A stretch of 64,000 bases of DNA from Dyella subtropica (lineage in GTDB: Bacteria > Pseudomonadota > Gammaproteobacteria > Xanthomonadales > Rhodanobacteraceae), in assembly GCF_026283965.1 (NCBI RefSeq), contig NZ_JAPDPD010000004.1, positions 1 through 64,000 of the forward strand. The letters run 5' to 3'. Under the pieces are notes generated by a model that was not told the origin of the DNA, searched no databases, and saw only the letters and a program-made list of their open reading frames with translations. The translations under genes were made by a program, and so were the position numbers. Below are positions 1 to 6,730 of this stretch, piece by piece. The first letter of the stretch is position 1, and each line of letters opens with the position of its first letter.

Positions 1-130
1 GAAACGGGCTTGAAGCCCAGGCAACTGTTCGGGTTGTGAGGAAAAGTCCCCGCCGACCCAGGCTCACCTACGATCTCGTGATCCGAGGGGCAACGGTCTG
101 GCGGGGGTAAAGCAAACTTACAAGGGGCGG
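1..130. other. Unidentified structured stretch at the window edge
   Basis: No ORF with good support covers this segment, but it can fold. GGGCTT at 6-11 pairs with AAGCCC at 13-18. CCCCGCC at 48-54 and GACC at 55-58 pair with GGCGGGG at 100-106 and GGTC at 95-98, enclosing a shorter GATC/GATC hairpin. Such nested pairing suggests part of a non-coding RNA that continues left of the window, for example a group II intron fragment or another ribozyme. I cannot name a family. Confidence 0.25.
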
Positions 131-158
131 GTGCTCGCGATAACACTCCTACTTCGTC

Positions 159-178
159 ACCCCGGCGGAGGCCGGGGT
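159..178. repeat. Short intergenic palindromic repeat
   Basis: Perfect 8-bp inverted repeat ACCCCGGC / GCCGGGGT around a GGAG loop. Repeats with this core are common between genes of Xanthomonadaceae-like genomes, so it supports the taxonomic guess. No transposase is adjacent. Confidence 0.6.
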
Positions 179-240
179 CCAGTGCCTTGTCGCTCGGTTG
201 TCGCGTCTGCGCGCTCTGGCTCACCTGCGACAGGCATTCC

Positions 241-275
241 GGAATGCCCGCTGCATAAGCGACCAGGTCGCGATA
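241..275. repeat. 35-bp direct repeat, copy 1
   Basis: The segment matches 2155-2189 at 34 of 35 bases, with the single difference near the middle. The two copies flank the glycoside hydrolase gene and the GH6 remnant. Origin unknown; it could be a dispersed repeat or the trace of an insertion. Confidence 0.6.
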
Positions 276-324
276 CCCCAACATCAAAGCAAGAAACCGC
301 GAAAGGGGACGGGCGGGGCCTGTC

Positions 325-1695
325 TCAATGGAACACGAAGGTCGTTACCGAATAGGGCGGCAGCGTGTAGGTGATATTGCCGTTGACGGCCAATGTCGCC
401 TGCAGGACAGGCGCCTGGAACGGTGCGTTATTGTTGGTCTGCCACACATCGACGGATGTGGCGGCGAGCGCTGTCGTCTGCATCACCGCGGTCTGGATGG
501 CGCTGGGATCCTTATTGATCATCACCACGTTTTGGCCATTCGTGGAGGCGAAGACCTCGACGTTGGTCAACGTCGTCGATGCCTGCACCGACGTGCTGCC
601 GAACGCACGGAACAGCGAGCCACCGCTGAACATACGCAGCCCGTGGTAGATCGGCATGGGATCATCGATCTGCTGGCCGAAATGCGTGGCATCGCTCAGC
701 TTCTCGAATGTGATGCCGAGTGCGCCGTTCTGATCGGAATACTGATGGCCACGACCGCCCGCGCGCATGATGTGGCCGGCAACAGACGCCGCCCACACGG
801 TGGCCACGCCTTGATAGAAACGATCGTCGCCGTTCCATCCGGGATAGCCGTCGCCCGAGCGCCAGGACCAGTTGTACTCACCCACCTGGATGTCGATCGA
901 GGACGCGCGGTCAGGCACCGTGGCATTGATCATCTGGCGGATCTGAGTGACCTCATTCTCCCAATCCGGCGTCTTCGACAGTGCGGTTGCGTTGTCCAGA
1001 TAGGACCCGCCCATCGCGTAATGGTGGTAGTCGACCACATCGACCTTGCTGCCTGCGCAATTGAGGAACGTCTGCAAATCACCCTGGCTATAAGACGACC
1101 AGGCTGGGCCAACGACCTTGATGGTCGGATCGATGGCCTTCATGCGGTCCACGGTCGCGTTGAATAGCGTGCAGTAGCTGCTCATGCTCATGCCGCCGTT
1201 GTTGGGCTCATTGCCGATCACCCAGTACGTGACACGATTGCTTGGATTGAAATGCTGCACCAGGGCGGCTGCATCATCCGGCGTGAAGTTGTTGTTGCTG
1301 GTGCCGGCCACCACGATCATCGGCTCGCCGCCGAAGCCCTTGATCGCGTTGATCCAGTTGTCGCCGGAGACATTGGTTGGCCCGCCTCCCGCACCGGAGA
1401 TGATGTTGCCGCCGTTCCACTGCAACGGAATGCGATACAGCCCAAGGCCAAGGCTGCCGAGATTCGAACCTTGCTTGGCGTTGTTGACGATCGACCCGCC
1501 ACCCTCGCCATACGTGGAGATGGCGCCAGCGAAGGGTGAGTAAGCCATGGCTTGCGATGTCGGCGTGCCGAAATCGACAAAGGTGTTTGGGCTGGTGTTG
1601 TCGAATGCCGTCGACGCGACCGCGCCTGCGCTGGTCAGGACAAGCGATGCAGCCGCGAACAACCGGGAAGCTAGTGTGAGATGGGGTGCCTTCAT
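325..1695 (-). CDS. Secreted glycoside hydrolase, clan GH-A type fold
   Basis: Predicted secreted glycosidase of 456 residues. A hydrophobic signal peptide ends near AVA/STA (about residues 1-27). The GH-A hallmarks are visible: VIGNEPN (about 160-166, Glu about 163, the usual acid/base) and QVGEYNWSW (Glu about 273, the usual nucleophile), followed by a C-terminal beta-rich domain typical of GH39/GH51/GH30-like enzymes. The substrate is probably a plant or microbial polysaccharide, but the exact GH family is not resolved. The start at 1695 puts the signal peptide at the N-terminus; a start at 1734 is possible but would overlap the GH6 remnant stop. Neither start has a strong ribosome site. 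Its neighbour upstream is a dead cellulase fragment, suggesting a former polysaccharide-degradation locus. Confidence 0.8.
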   Translation of the reverse strand: MKAPHLTLASRLFAAASLVLTSAGAVASTAFDNTSPNTFVDFGTPTSQAMAYSPFAGAISTYGEGGGSIVNNAKQGSNLGSLGLGLYRIPLQWNGGNIISGAGGGPTNVSGDNWINAIKGFGGEPMIVVAGTSNNNFTPDDAAALVQHFNPSNRVTYWVIGNEPNNGGMSMSSYCTLFNATVDRMKAIDPTIKVVGPAWSSYSQGDLQTFLNCAGSKVDVVDYHHYAMGGSYLDNATALSKTPDWENEVTQIRQMINATVPDRASSIDIQVGEYNWSWRSGDGYPGWNGDDRFYQGVATVWAASVAGHIMRAGGRGHQYSDQNGALGITFEKLSDATHFGQQIDDPMPIYHGLRMFSGGSLFRAFGSTSVQASTTLTNVEVFASTNGQNVVMINKDPSAIQTAVMQTTALAATSVDVWQTNNNAPFQAPVLQATLAVNGNITYTLPPYSVTTFVFH

Positions 1696-1733
1696 GGCGT
1701 GGTCTCGATGCTCAGTGGGGGAGGGGGCATGCA

Positions 1734-2010
1734 TCAGTTACTGTTGATCAAATGAATCGCCAGGTCCGGGCTGAACTGACCGGCGGGTGTTAGTGGCGCC
1801 GTGCCACAGGGGCCATCGGAATCGCCCGGCACCTTGACCCATGACAACATCTCCGCGTCGGCCGCCACTTGTGTGGGGCTACCCAGCTTGCGCAGCGCCG
1901 ACGTCGAATGACGGCCGAGCTTAGAGGCTCATCGCGTACCGGCGCCGCCCCGAAAAGTCATGAGTTCCCTGATTTGTGCAGTACCACACACGGCGTGGGT
2001 CATCGGGCCC
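1734..2010 (-). pseudogene. Decayed 3' end of a GH6 cellulase (cellobiohydrolase/endoglucanase)
   Basis: Reading the minus strand from about 1931 to the TGA at 1734-1736 gives a GH6-like C-terminus with WVKVPGDSDGPCG and GQFSPDLAIHLI, the usual conserved tail of family 6 cellulases. There is no start codon for a full gene, and an in-frame stop lies at about 1932. Just upstream in another frame, VWYCTNQGTHDFSG resembles the preceding part of the same family, which points to a frameshift. The rest of the gene is absent. It sits directly upstream of the intact glycoside hydrolase gene. Confidence 0.6.
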
Positions 2011-2041
2011 TGTGTATGTCGAGGCGTCGATGTGAGCATCG

Positions 2042-2068
2042 GTAGGAGCGCACAGGGTGCGCTCCTAC
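2042..2068. repeat. REP-like palindrome (GTAGGAGCGCAC family)
   Basis: Perfect 12-bp arms, GTAGGAGCGCAC at 2042-2053 and its complement at 2057-2068, around a 3-base loop. It belongs to the same family as 3317-3473 and 4943-5011. It may act as a transcription terminator or mRNA stabiliser, as REP elements often do. Confidence 0.7.
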
Positions 2069-2154
2069 GGTGACGCGTGTTGCTTGCTCATGTACCCGAT
2101 CGTCTGACGCTGGAAGAGACGCAAGCCCGAAGCGCGCCGCATGGGCCGGTGTCC

Positions 2155-2189
2155 GGAATGCCCGCTGCATAAGCGGCCAGGTCGCGATA
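2155..2189. repeat. 35-bp direct repeat, copy 2
   Basis: Partner of 241-275, with one mismatch. It lies just past the end of the CHAD gene. See copy 1. Confidence 0.6.
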
Positions 2190-2203
2190 GCGCACCTATT
2201 CGT

Positions 2204-3112
2204 CTAGAGCCGCCAGTAATGACCAAGCTGCCGGAGCTGCTCCAATGACGCCTCGGCCTTGGTCGATGACGTTGCCGCCGTCTGCTTCGCCCAGCGACGG
2301 AAGGCCTTGATGCCGGCGTGCTTCCTCGACTCTGGCAACAGCTCGCGGCAAAGCACGCGGGCAGTGATGCGGTCATGCGCTTCGCCCAGGTGCGTCTGTA
2401 GATCGGCCAGCTGATCCAGCCAGTGACGGGCGGCATGTCGCGGGAACAACGGCTGAAACAATTCCATGATGTAGCGCATTTTTTTGGTCGTCGTGCGCAG
2501 GCGGTGCAGGTGGCGGCGCCCGTCGCCCATCCGCACGGCACGCTTGTGCAGTTGATGAAAGCGCGACTCGATGAGCTCGGCCGCCACATGGCGGAGCTGT
2601 TCATCCGACACGGCAAGATGCGCCTCGCTCCAGGCATGGAAATGGTGCATGGAGGAGGTCAGCCGGGCCTTCTTCAGGCCATCGATGGCCTCTTGATGTA
2701 ACTGCGCGCGGCGGGCTTCCAGTGCTTGAAGCAACGCGGGATCGAACACAGCGCCTTGATGATCCTCCGCCATGAAGGCGGGCAAGGTTTCATCCAGAAG
2801 AATGTCGATGTCACGAGCTACGCCGGTGGCATTGCGAAAGGCTCTTAACTGCTCAAACAGCGCCAGTGGCTCCTCGCCCTGCAGCGCATGCGCGACACGG
2901 TCCAGCGTGGCGGTGATGCGGCGCAGGTTGACGCGCCAGGCATGCAACGCCTTGGGCTGGTAATGCCGGAGCAGTTCGGCTCGCGCCTTGGTGGCCTTGG
3001 TCAAATAGGTTTCGTAGGTGCGACACACCTCTTCAAAGGCGCCGCCGGAAGATCCCTGTTCCTTGGGCGGAACGGGGAGTGGGGTGGACGGACCTTGCGG
3101 TGTCGCAATCAT
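2204..3112 (-). CDS. CHAD domain-containing protein
   Basis: A 302-residue alpha-helical protein rich in His, Arg and Lys. The CHAD pattern is clear: ALHAWRVNLRRI (about 55-66), ARDIDILLDE (about 98-107), and a second half with HLHRLRTTTKKMRY (about 200-213) and LGEAHD. CHAD domains bind polyphosphate through their basic faces; in other species they occur on polyphosphate granules or fused to CYTH triphosphatases. There is no CYTH domain here. The gene stands alone between repeat-filled gaps. No ribosome site is obvious before the ATG at 3112. Confidence 0.85.
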   Translation of the reverse strand: MIATPQGPSTPLPVPPKEQGSSGGAFEEVCRTYETYLTKATKARAELLRHYQPKALHAWRVNLRRITATLDRVAHALQGEEPLALFEQLRAFRNATGVARDIDILLDETLPAFMAEDHQGAVFDPALLQALEARRAQLHQEAIDGLKKARLTSSMHHFHAWSEAHLAVSDEQLRHVAAELIESRFHQLHKRAVRMGDGRRHLHRLRTTTKKMRYIMELFQPLFPRHAARHWLDQLADLQTHLGEAHDRITARVLCRELLPESRKHAGIKAFRRWAKQTAATSSTKAEASLEQLRQLGHYWRL

Positions 3113-3316
3113 AGATTCGACTCGGACAGCTGCTTAGACTGGTTCAGAGCATCCCCTACTCTGCAACAAAAGCAGTGACTCCGCGAGTCGGTCGTTCAGC
3201 TAGGGAGGGCTAGGGCGGCAGCGACTGGCTGCTCGATTTACAGGGGGGGGAGCGGCCCTGCGTCCCGGGTGCACCCCTGGACGCTCTTTGAGCTTGACGC
3301 GCCGTACAAAGCATTT

Positions 3317-3473
3317 GTAGGAGCGCACCCCCGGATCGAGTCCGGGGCAGGCTCTGCGCGCGACAAACCGGCAGGTCTGCCGGTTTGCACAGCCCGAGAG
3401 GGCCCCATTGATGCACCACATCATTGATGAGGCTCTGTCGCGAAGGCGGTCGCCCACAGAGTGGGCTCCTGCA
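3317..3473. repeat. Composite REP/BIME-like repeat block
   Basis: Begins with GTAGGAGCGCAC and ends with a mirrored GTGGGCTCCTGC. Inside it has an inner palindrome, ACCGGCAG/CTGCCGGT, near 3369-3387. It fills most of the 391-bp gap between the CHAD and HAD genes, and I see no gene in it. Compare 4943-5011, which has the same architecture in shorter form. Confidence 0.6.
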
Positions 3474-3503
3474 ACGGGGCATGCAGAGATATTGAACAGG
3501 CTC

Positions 3504-4220
3504 TCAGGCTGCAGCGCGAAGGCCCAGTTCGTCGATCGCGGCCGCGATACCGCCGGCACCCTGTACCTGCACCACGCGTGGGGATGTCGCTGCGAAATCC
3601 GTATCCGCCTCATGCGCCCAGGTCACGTGATAGGGCATGTACACGCCCCAGCCGCCCAGTTCCACCACCGGCGCGATATCCGAGCGCAGCGAATTGCCGA
3701 TCATGGCAAACCGATCGGCCCCAACGCCAAACTCGCCCAATACGCGGCGATAAGCGCGCTCGTCCTTCTCCGACACGATTTCAATGCGATGGAACAGATC
3801 CGCCAGCCCGCAGCTGGCCACTTTCTGTTCCTGGTGAAACAGGTCGCCCTTGGTGATCAACACGATCTTGCGATGGGCGGCCACCGCCTCGATCGCTTCG
3901 CGAATGCCCGCCAACAGCACCACCGGATGGGACAGCACCCGCTTGCCGATACCGATGATGCGATGCAGATCGGCGGCGCTGATACGCGAACCGGTGATCT
4001 CGATCGCCGCCTCCAGCAACGACAACGTCATGCCCTTGGCGCCATAGCCGAACAGTTTGATATTGCGCCGCTCCGTCGCCAGCAAGCGGTCGTGCAGCCG
4101 CAGATTGCCCAGGTCGACATAGCGGCCGACGATCTGCTCGAACTCGGCGTGCGCCTCCTGGTAATAACCCTCGCTATGCCACAGCGTGTCGTCGCCATCA
4201 AAACCTACGAGCTCAATCAC
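3504..4220 (-). CDS. HAD family hydrolase
   Basis: A 238-residue soluble phosphatase-like protein. HAD motif I is GFDGDDTLW (about 6-14, nucleophile Asp8 with Asp10), motif II is VLITKGD (about 119-125), a conserved Lys follows near 148-152, and motif IV is MIGNSLRSDIAP (about 172-183). A helical cap lies between motifs I and II, as in the phosphoglycolate phosphatase/YjjG subgroup, so a small phosphorylated metabolite is the probable substrate. The start is GTG at 4220, with no strong ribosome site. The gene is monocistronic and nothing nearby hints at a pathway. Confidence 0.85.
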   Translation of the reverse strand: MIELVGFDGDDTLWHSEGYYQEAHAEFEQIVGRYVDLGNLRLHDRLLATERRNIKLFGYGAKGMTLSLLEAAIEITGSRISAADLHRIIGIGKRVLSHPVVLLAGIREAIEAVAAHRKIVLITKGDLFHQEQKVASCGLADLFHRIEIVSEKDERAYRRVLGEFGVGADRFAMIGNSLRSDIAPVVELGGWGVYMPYHVTWAHEADTDFAATSPRVVQVQGAGGIAAAIDELGLRAAA

Positions 4221-4373
4221 TTAAACGTCCAACCCTGCAAACGAGAGCGCACACGATAACCCAGGTGCCATTGCTGCGACGCAGCTTGGATGCTGAGCAT
4301 GTGAATTTCGCGGATCGCAACACTCCGCCTCAAGCGGAGTGTTGCGTTTGCAACTTGAGTCCAGGCCGTTTTA

Positions 4374-4718
4374 TTACCAGGCAACCAAGCGGTGCTTCAT
4401 ATCGCCTGACTTCCATGGCCCCGCCTGTATCTCTCCGTAAATCCACAAGCCATTATCGGCAGGCGTCTGGTCCCATTTTGCCTGAAGCTTAATGTCGCCA
4501 TTCGCCAAGCCCGCGATGTCCAGGCCTTCTTCGAGTTCCGCATCGCCGGCCTTGAGAGTGCCGGAGAGCTTGTCAATATCAAATCCAAAGACTGACACAT
4601 CGACATCGACAGCATCCAAGTCCTTGATGTCCCAATTTATCTTCAACGGACCATACGTCCAGTTTCCAGACGGAAATTTGTCAGGACCGTTGGCGTTTGT
4701 CGGTACATTCATAGCCAT
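4374..4718 (-). CDS. Small acidic protein of unknown function
   Basis: I do not recognise this 114-residue protein. It is soluble and acidic, rich in Asp, Gly and Trp (for example KINWDIKDLDAVDVDVSV), has no signal peptide or membrane segment, and looks like an all-beta fold. The start at 4718 is set by AAGGAG nine bases upstream (4728-4733); the longer open frame to 5069 has no such support. It may be freely expressed, since a 600-bp gap with repeats lies upstream. No operon partner is visible. Confidence 0.7.
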   Translation of the reverse strand: MAMNVPTNANGPDKFPSGNWTYGPLKINWDIKDLDAVDVDVSVFGFDIDKLSGTLKAGDAELEEGLDIAGLANGDIKLQAKWDQTPADNGLWIYGEIQAGPWKSGDMKHRLVAW

Positions 4719-4942
4719 TGTCACTTTCTCCTTAGTTTGGGTGAGAGACCGACCTCGCCACGCGTTCAATAACGATGGCGGACGTGGCGCATTACAGGGC
4801 GGCCGAAAATAATTACCGACGCCCTGTGAAATCAGCGTGTGAGATGTGTGGCTGAAGATCGATTTTCCCATTGCCAGCCTCAGGCCAATCGATATCGCCA
4901 GGCGGCAGGTAATGGAGGGTATTTTTGGGTCGGGACGGTGGA

Positions 4943-5011
4943 GTAGGAGCCCACCCTGTGGGCGACAAACCAGCCGTCCTGCCGTTTGTCGCCCATAGGG
5001 CGGGCTCCTAC
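4943..5011. repeat. REP-like inverted repeat
   Basis: GTAGGAGCCCACCCTGTGGG and its mirrored GGGCGGGCTCCTAC enclose inner CGACAAACC / TTTGTCG arms. Same family as 2042-2068 and 3317-3473. It lies in the 627-bp gap between the orphan gene (start 4718) and the activator gene (start 5346). The remainder of that gap shows no gene that I can support. Confidence 0.65.
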
Positions 5012-5345
5012 AGAGGCGGGTCATTCCTGGGCGCGATGACCCGCTGCCCGGCCATGCCGTTCCCGGCACGCCCCCTGTAAGCGTCGTGTAAGCATCGGAC
5101 GCCAGCCGCCTGCTATAAAGCGGGCGCCTTCACAACGAAATAGCGCGCGGCATGCGAGGCTTGCGGACTTGCGATGCATGCCGATGCGGGCTCGTGCACG
5201 TTGGGGGGTCACTCGATCTTCTTGATCGTGCTGTCTAACCTCGGATGCCACGGTCGAGTCCGCCCAATTCACGGCATCGAATCTGTGCAGCTGGACTGTC
5301 AAAGCGTTGCCCGAAGTTGATTGGGTTTTCGTCAAGGCGCAATCC

Positions 5346-6713
5346 ATGGATATGGTGAGTTGCGGTTTTGTGTCAGTCGGTGATCCCTGTTCGTCGGATC
5401 GTCGAGACTACGATGCATTGCGGAGCGAGGCGTTGGATCGGATGAGGCTGCTGTGGCAGCCCACACTGGCCCAGCAAGAGGGCTGCGATCTGTTGCTGAT
5501 GCCCGTGCAGTCGGCGACTCTCGAGGCCGCCATCGCGCAGGTGGCGAGCCTGCGTGGCAGGTCCCTTGCCTGCGGCGTCATTGTGATTTGTGACGGCTTG
5601 GAGATGGATCAGATCGGCACGCTGCTCACGGCTGGCGCCTTTGATTTTGTTTCCGTCCCCTATGCCCCAAGAGAGTTGCATACGCGCCTGCAGCGTGCGG
5701 CGGGTTTGCTGCCGCGGCACCGCCTTGACGCGGCGGCGACCGTCAAGATTGCACGTGCCCATGATCTGGTGGGCTCTCATCCCAGCTTCATGAAGCAACT
5801 CGCATCGCTACCGGTCATCGCTGGCTGCGACGCAAGCGTGCTGATCCTGGGCGAAACGGGGACAGGCAAGGAAGTCTTTGCGCGAGCGATCCATTACATG
5901 TCGCCTCGCTCCTCGCGCCCGCTGGTCGCCGTCAACTGTGGGGCCATCCCCACTGAACTGGTGGAGAGTGAATTATTTGGCTGCATGCGCGGCGCGTTTA
6001 CCTCCGCGCATGCCGCGCGCAGCGGACTGGTACGTGAAGCCGAGGGTGGCACGCTGTTCCTGGACGAAATCGATTCGCTGCCGCTGGGTGCGCAGACCAA
6101 ACTGCTGCGCTTCCTGCAGGAAAAGGAATACCGGCCGATCGGCGGGGCAGGCATATGCCATGCGGACGTCAGGGTGATTGCCGCCAGCAATCATGACCTG
6201 GCCGGCCTGACCGAGCGCGGCGCGTTCCGGCGCGATCTCTATTTCAGGCTCAACGTGCTCAACATGCCGTTGCCCGCGTTGCGTGATCGCCGCGAAGACA
6301 TCCCGGCACTCGCCATACACTTCACCGAACAGTGCTGCCGGACATCCCGCCGGCCGGTGCTCAGCCTGACCTCGCAGGCCCTGCGCAAACTGACGGGCTA
6401 TGACTGGCCCGGCAATGTGCGCGAGCTGCACAACGTGATCGAGCGCGCCGTGCTGTTTTGCCAGGGGCCGGTCATTGGCACCGACTACCTTGAGCTTCCG
6501 CGCAACGACGCAAGCGACACTGGCATCGAATCGTTTCGTGTTGCGAAGGCACGCACCGTGGATGCGTTCGAGCGCAGTTACATCGAGCGCCTGCTGACCG
6601 AAAACGCCGGCAACATCACCCGCGCGGCCTCGGCGGCCAAGAAGAACCGGCGGGCGTTCTTTGCGCTGATGCAGAAGCACGCGATCGTGCCGGAACGGTT
6701 TCGTGCGATTTGA
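5346..6713 (+). CDS. Sigma-54-dependent transcriptional activator with a degenerate receiver domain, likely eCIS regulator
   Basis: A 455-residue bacterial enhancer-binding protein. The N-terminal 120 residues resemble a response-regulator receiver that has lost its phosphorylation signature (no clear Asp pocket; VSVPY replaces the usual K-P). The AAA+ core has Walker A GETGTGKE (about 169-176), the sigma-54 contact loop as GAFTSA (about 216-221, usual GAFTGA) and Walker B TLFLDEID (about 236-243). A Fis-type helix-turn-helix (NITRAASAAKKNRRAF, about 418-433) ends the protein. The ATG at 5346 follows AAGGCG; an upstream TTG at 5307 is possible. It converges on the eCIS operon, and a -24/-12 promoter lies at the head of that operon, so it is the obvious activator. 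The trigger signal is unknown. Confidence 0.88.
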   Translation: MDMVSCGFVSVGDPCSSDRRDYDALRSEALDRMRLLWQPTLAQQEGCDLLLMPVQSATLEAAIAQVASLRGRSLACGVIVICDGLEMDQIGTLLTAGAFDFVSVPYAPRELHTRLQRAAGLLPRHRLDAAATVKIARAHDLVGSHPSFMKQLASLPVIAGCDASVLILGETGTGKEVFARAIHYMSPRSSRPLVAVNCGAIPTELVESELFGCMRGAFTSAHAARSGLVREAEGGTLFLDEIDSLPLGAQTKLLRFLQEKEYRPIGGAGICHADVRVIAASNHDLAGLTERGAFRRDLYFRLNVLNMPLPALRDRREDIPALAIHFTEQCCRTSRRPVLSLTSQALRKLTGYDWPGNVRELHNVIERAVLFCQGPVIGTDYLELPRNDASDTGIESFRVAKARTVDAFERSYIERLLTENAGNITRAASAAKKNRRAFFALMQKHAIVPERFRAI

Positions 6714-6716
6714 ACA
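6693..6716. repeat. 24-bp direct repeat flanking the giant DUF4157 gene, copy 1
   Basis: Spans the last codons and stop of the activator gene, core GGTTTCGTGCGAT. It recurs at 11939-11962 with 23 of 24 bases identical, on the other side of the 5.2-kb cargo gene. Confidence 0.8.
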
Positions 6717-6730
6717 GTGAGGGATCCTGG

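Noticed and set aside
1-130. RNase P RNA, suggested by GAGGAAAAGTCC
   Set aside because: The conserved neighbours of that motif and the 3' conserved region are absent and the segment is far too short.
4719-5069. N-terminal extension of the orphan acidic protein gene up to 5069
   Set aside because: It crosses a REP-like repeat and has no ribosome site, whereas AAGGAG precedes the ATG at 4718.
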